From: Rhodospirillales bacterium
Lineage (GTDB): Bacteria; Pseudomonadota; Alphaproteobacteria; Rhodospirillales; Shumkoniaceae
Direction: 5' to 3'
NCBI GenBank assembly: GCA_014859895.1
Contig: JACZKS010000170.1
Location: forward strand, 54,727-118,726
DNA length: 64,000 bases
Below, piece after piece: positions 63,861 through 64,000 of the stretch (position 1 is the stretch's first letter; each line of letters starts with the position of its first letter). The notes below the pieces were generated by a model. It had not been told where the DNA came from. It saw only the letters and a program-made list of their open reading frames with translations, and did not search any database. A program made the position numbers and the translations under genes.

Positions 63861-64000
63861 TAGAGCAATTTCCGTTCAGTTGAGGTCATATCCGGCAGCG
63901 GCGAAGTAGTTTTCGCACTCGGCCGGGGTGAAGGTGTCGATGCCTCGGCCGATGGCGTCCCATAATTCGTCCTTTGTTCGGGCTGCGGTCTTCTTAAGGA
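63861..64000 (-). mobile_element. IS630-family element, left end in window
   Basis: Starting at the sequence CTAGAGCAATTTCCG the carbamoyltransferase homology stops and a transposase end begins. IS630-type elements insert at TA, often in CTAG, which fits the junction. Only 140 bases are in the window; the other end and the second target copy lie beyond 64000. Confidence 0.75.
63876..64000 (-). CDS. IS630-type transposase, C-terminal end only
   Basis: Reading the minus strand from the window edge gives 40 residues including DELWDAIGRGIDTFTPAEC and ENYFAAAGYDLN, followed by a TGA. This is the well-known C-terminus of IS630-family transposases (DDE fold). The catalytic part is outside the window. 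The gene reads towards the glycan cluster, so read-through from the element could add transcription to it. Confidence 0.8.
   Translation of the reverse strand, partial: LKKTAARTKDELWDAIGRGIDTFTPAECENYFAAAGYDLN

Overview
This is a GC-rich, compact surface-glycan biosynthesis region, most likely from an alphaproteobacterium of the Rhodospirillales type (inference from base composition, the EPS-type MarR regulator, the plant/alphaproteobacterial SQD1-like enzyme and the IS630 element; the species cannot be named from sequence alone). I see no tRNA, rRNA, CRISPR array, housekeeping gene or flagellar structural gene. No gap between genes exceeds 300 bases. Many genes overlap their neighbours by 4 bases (ATGA, GTGA or TTGA), so long polycistronic units are likely.

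Right end (63.9 to 61.9 kb, minus strand): an IS630-type element has cut off the 5' part of a NodU-type carbamoyltransferase. Next come an EPS-type MarR regulator, with a good promoter and dyad sites, and a NusG paralogue of the RfaH/LoaP kind. These two head a run of roughly 33 kb of minus-strand genes reaching 30.4 kb.

61.9 to 51.3 kb: GDP-L-fucose synthesis (gmd, fcl), then a pseudaminic-acid type module. It contains PseB, a PseA-type amidotransferase with its own HisH and HisF, a zinc-ribbon methyltransferase, an SpsF-type cytidylyltransferase, a decayed methyltransferase, PseG, a formyltransferase and PseI. A PseC-type aminotransferase lies alone at 29.2 kb on the other strand. No PseH acetyltransferase is visible.

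51.3 to 38.5 kb: a low-GC methyltransferase, a capsule-type glycosyltransferase, an ABC flippase, a second nonulosonic-acid set (NeuB, NeuC, NeuA), an SQD1-like UDP-sulfoquinovose synthase, another GT-B enzyme and a second HisF/HisH/amidotransferase cassette. In the two cassettes the HisF homologues have lost different catalytic aspartates, which fits ammonia delivery rather than histidine synthesis.

38.3 to 1 kb: an assembly and decoration region with glycosyltransferases of families GT2, GT4 and GT9, many SAM methyltransferases, a Wzx-type flippase, a polymerase-glycosyltransferase fusion, an MBOAT acyltransferase with an SGNH partner, a transglutaminase-like membrane protein, a radical SAM/SPASM protein and four separate AsnB-type glutamine amidotransferases. 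Plus-strand islands (1 to 1.9, 3.9 to 5.9, 7.0 to 9.4, 13.4 to 15.9 and 29.2 to 30.4 kb) alternate with minus-strand blocks.

Together the genes suggest a heavily modified glycan containing nonulosonic acids, fucose, amidated sugars and possibly sulfoquinovose, built on a lipid carrier and flipped by Wzx or the ABC exporter. Signs of ongoing change are the IS insertion, the decayed pse-associated methyltransferase, a 1-base frameshift in another methyltransferase and the low-GC insert.
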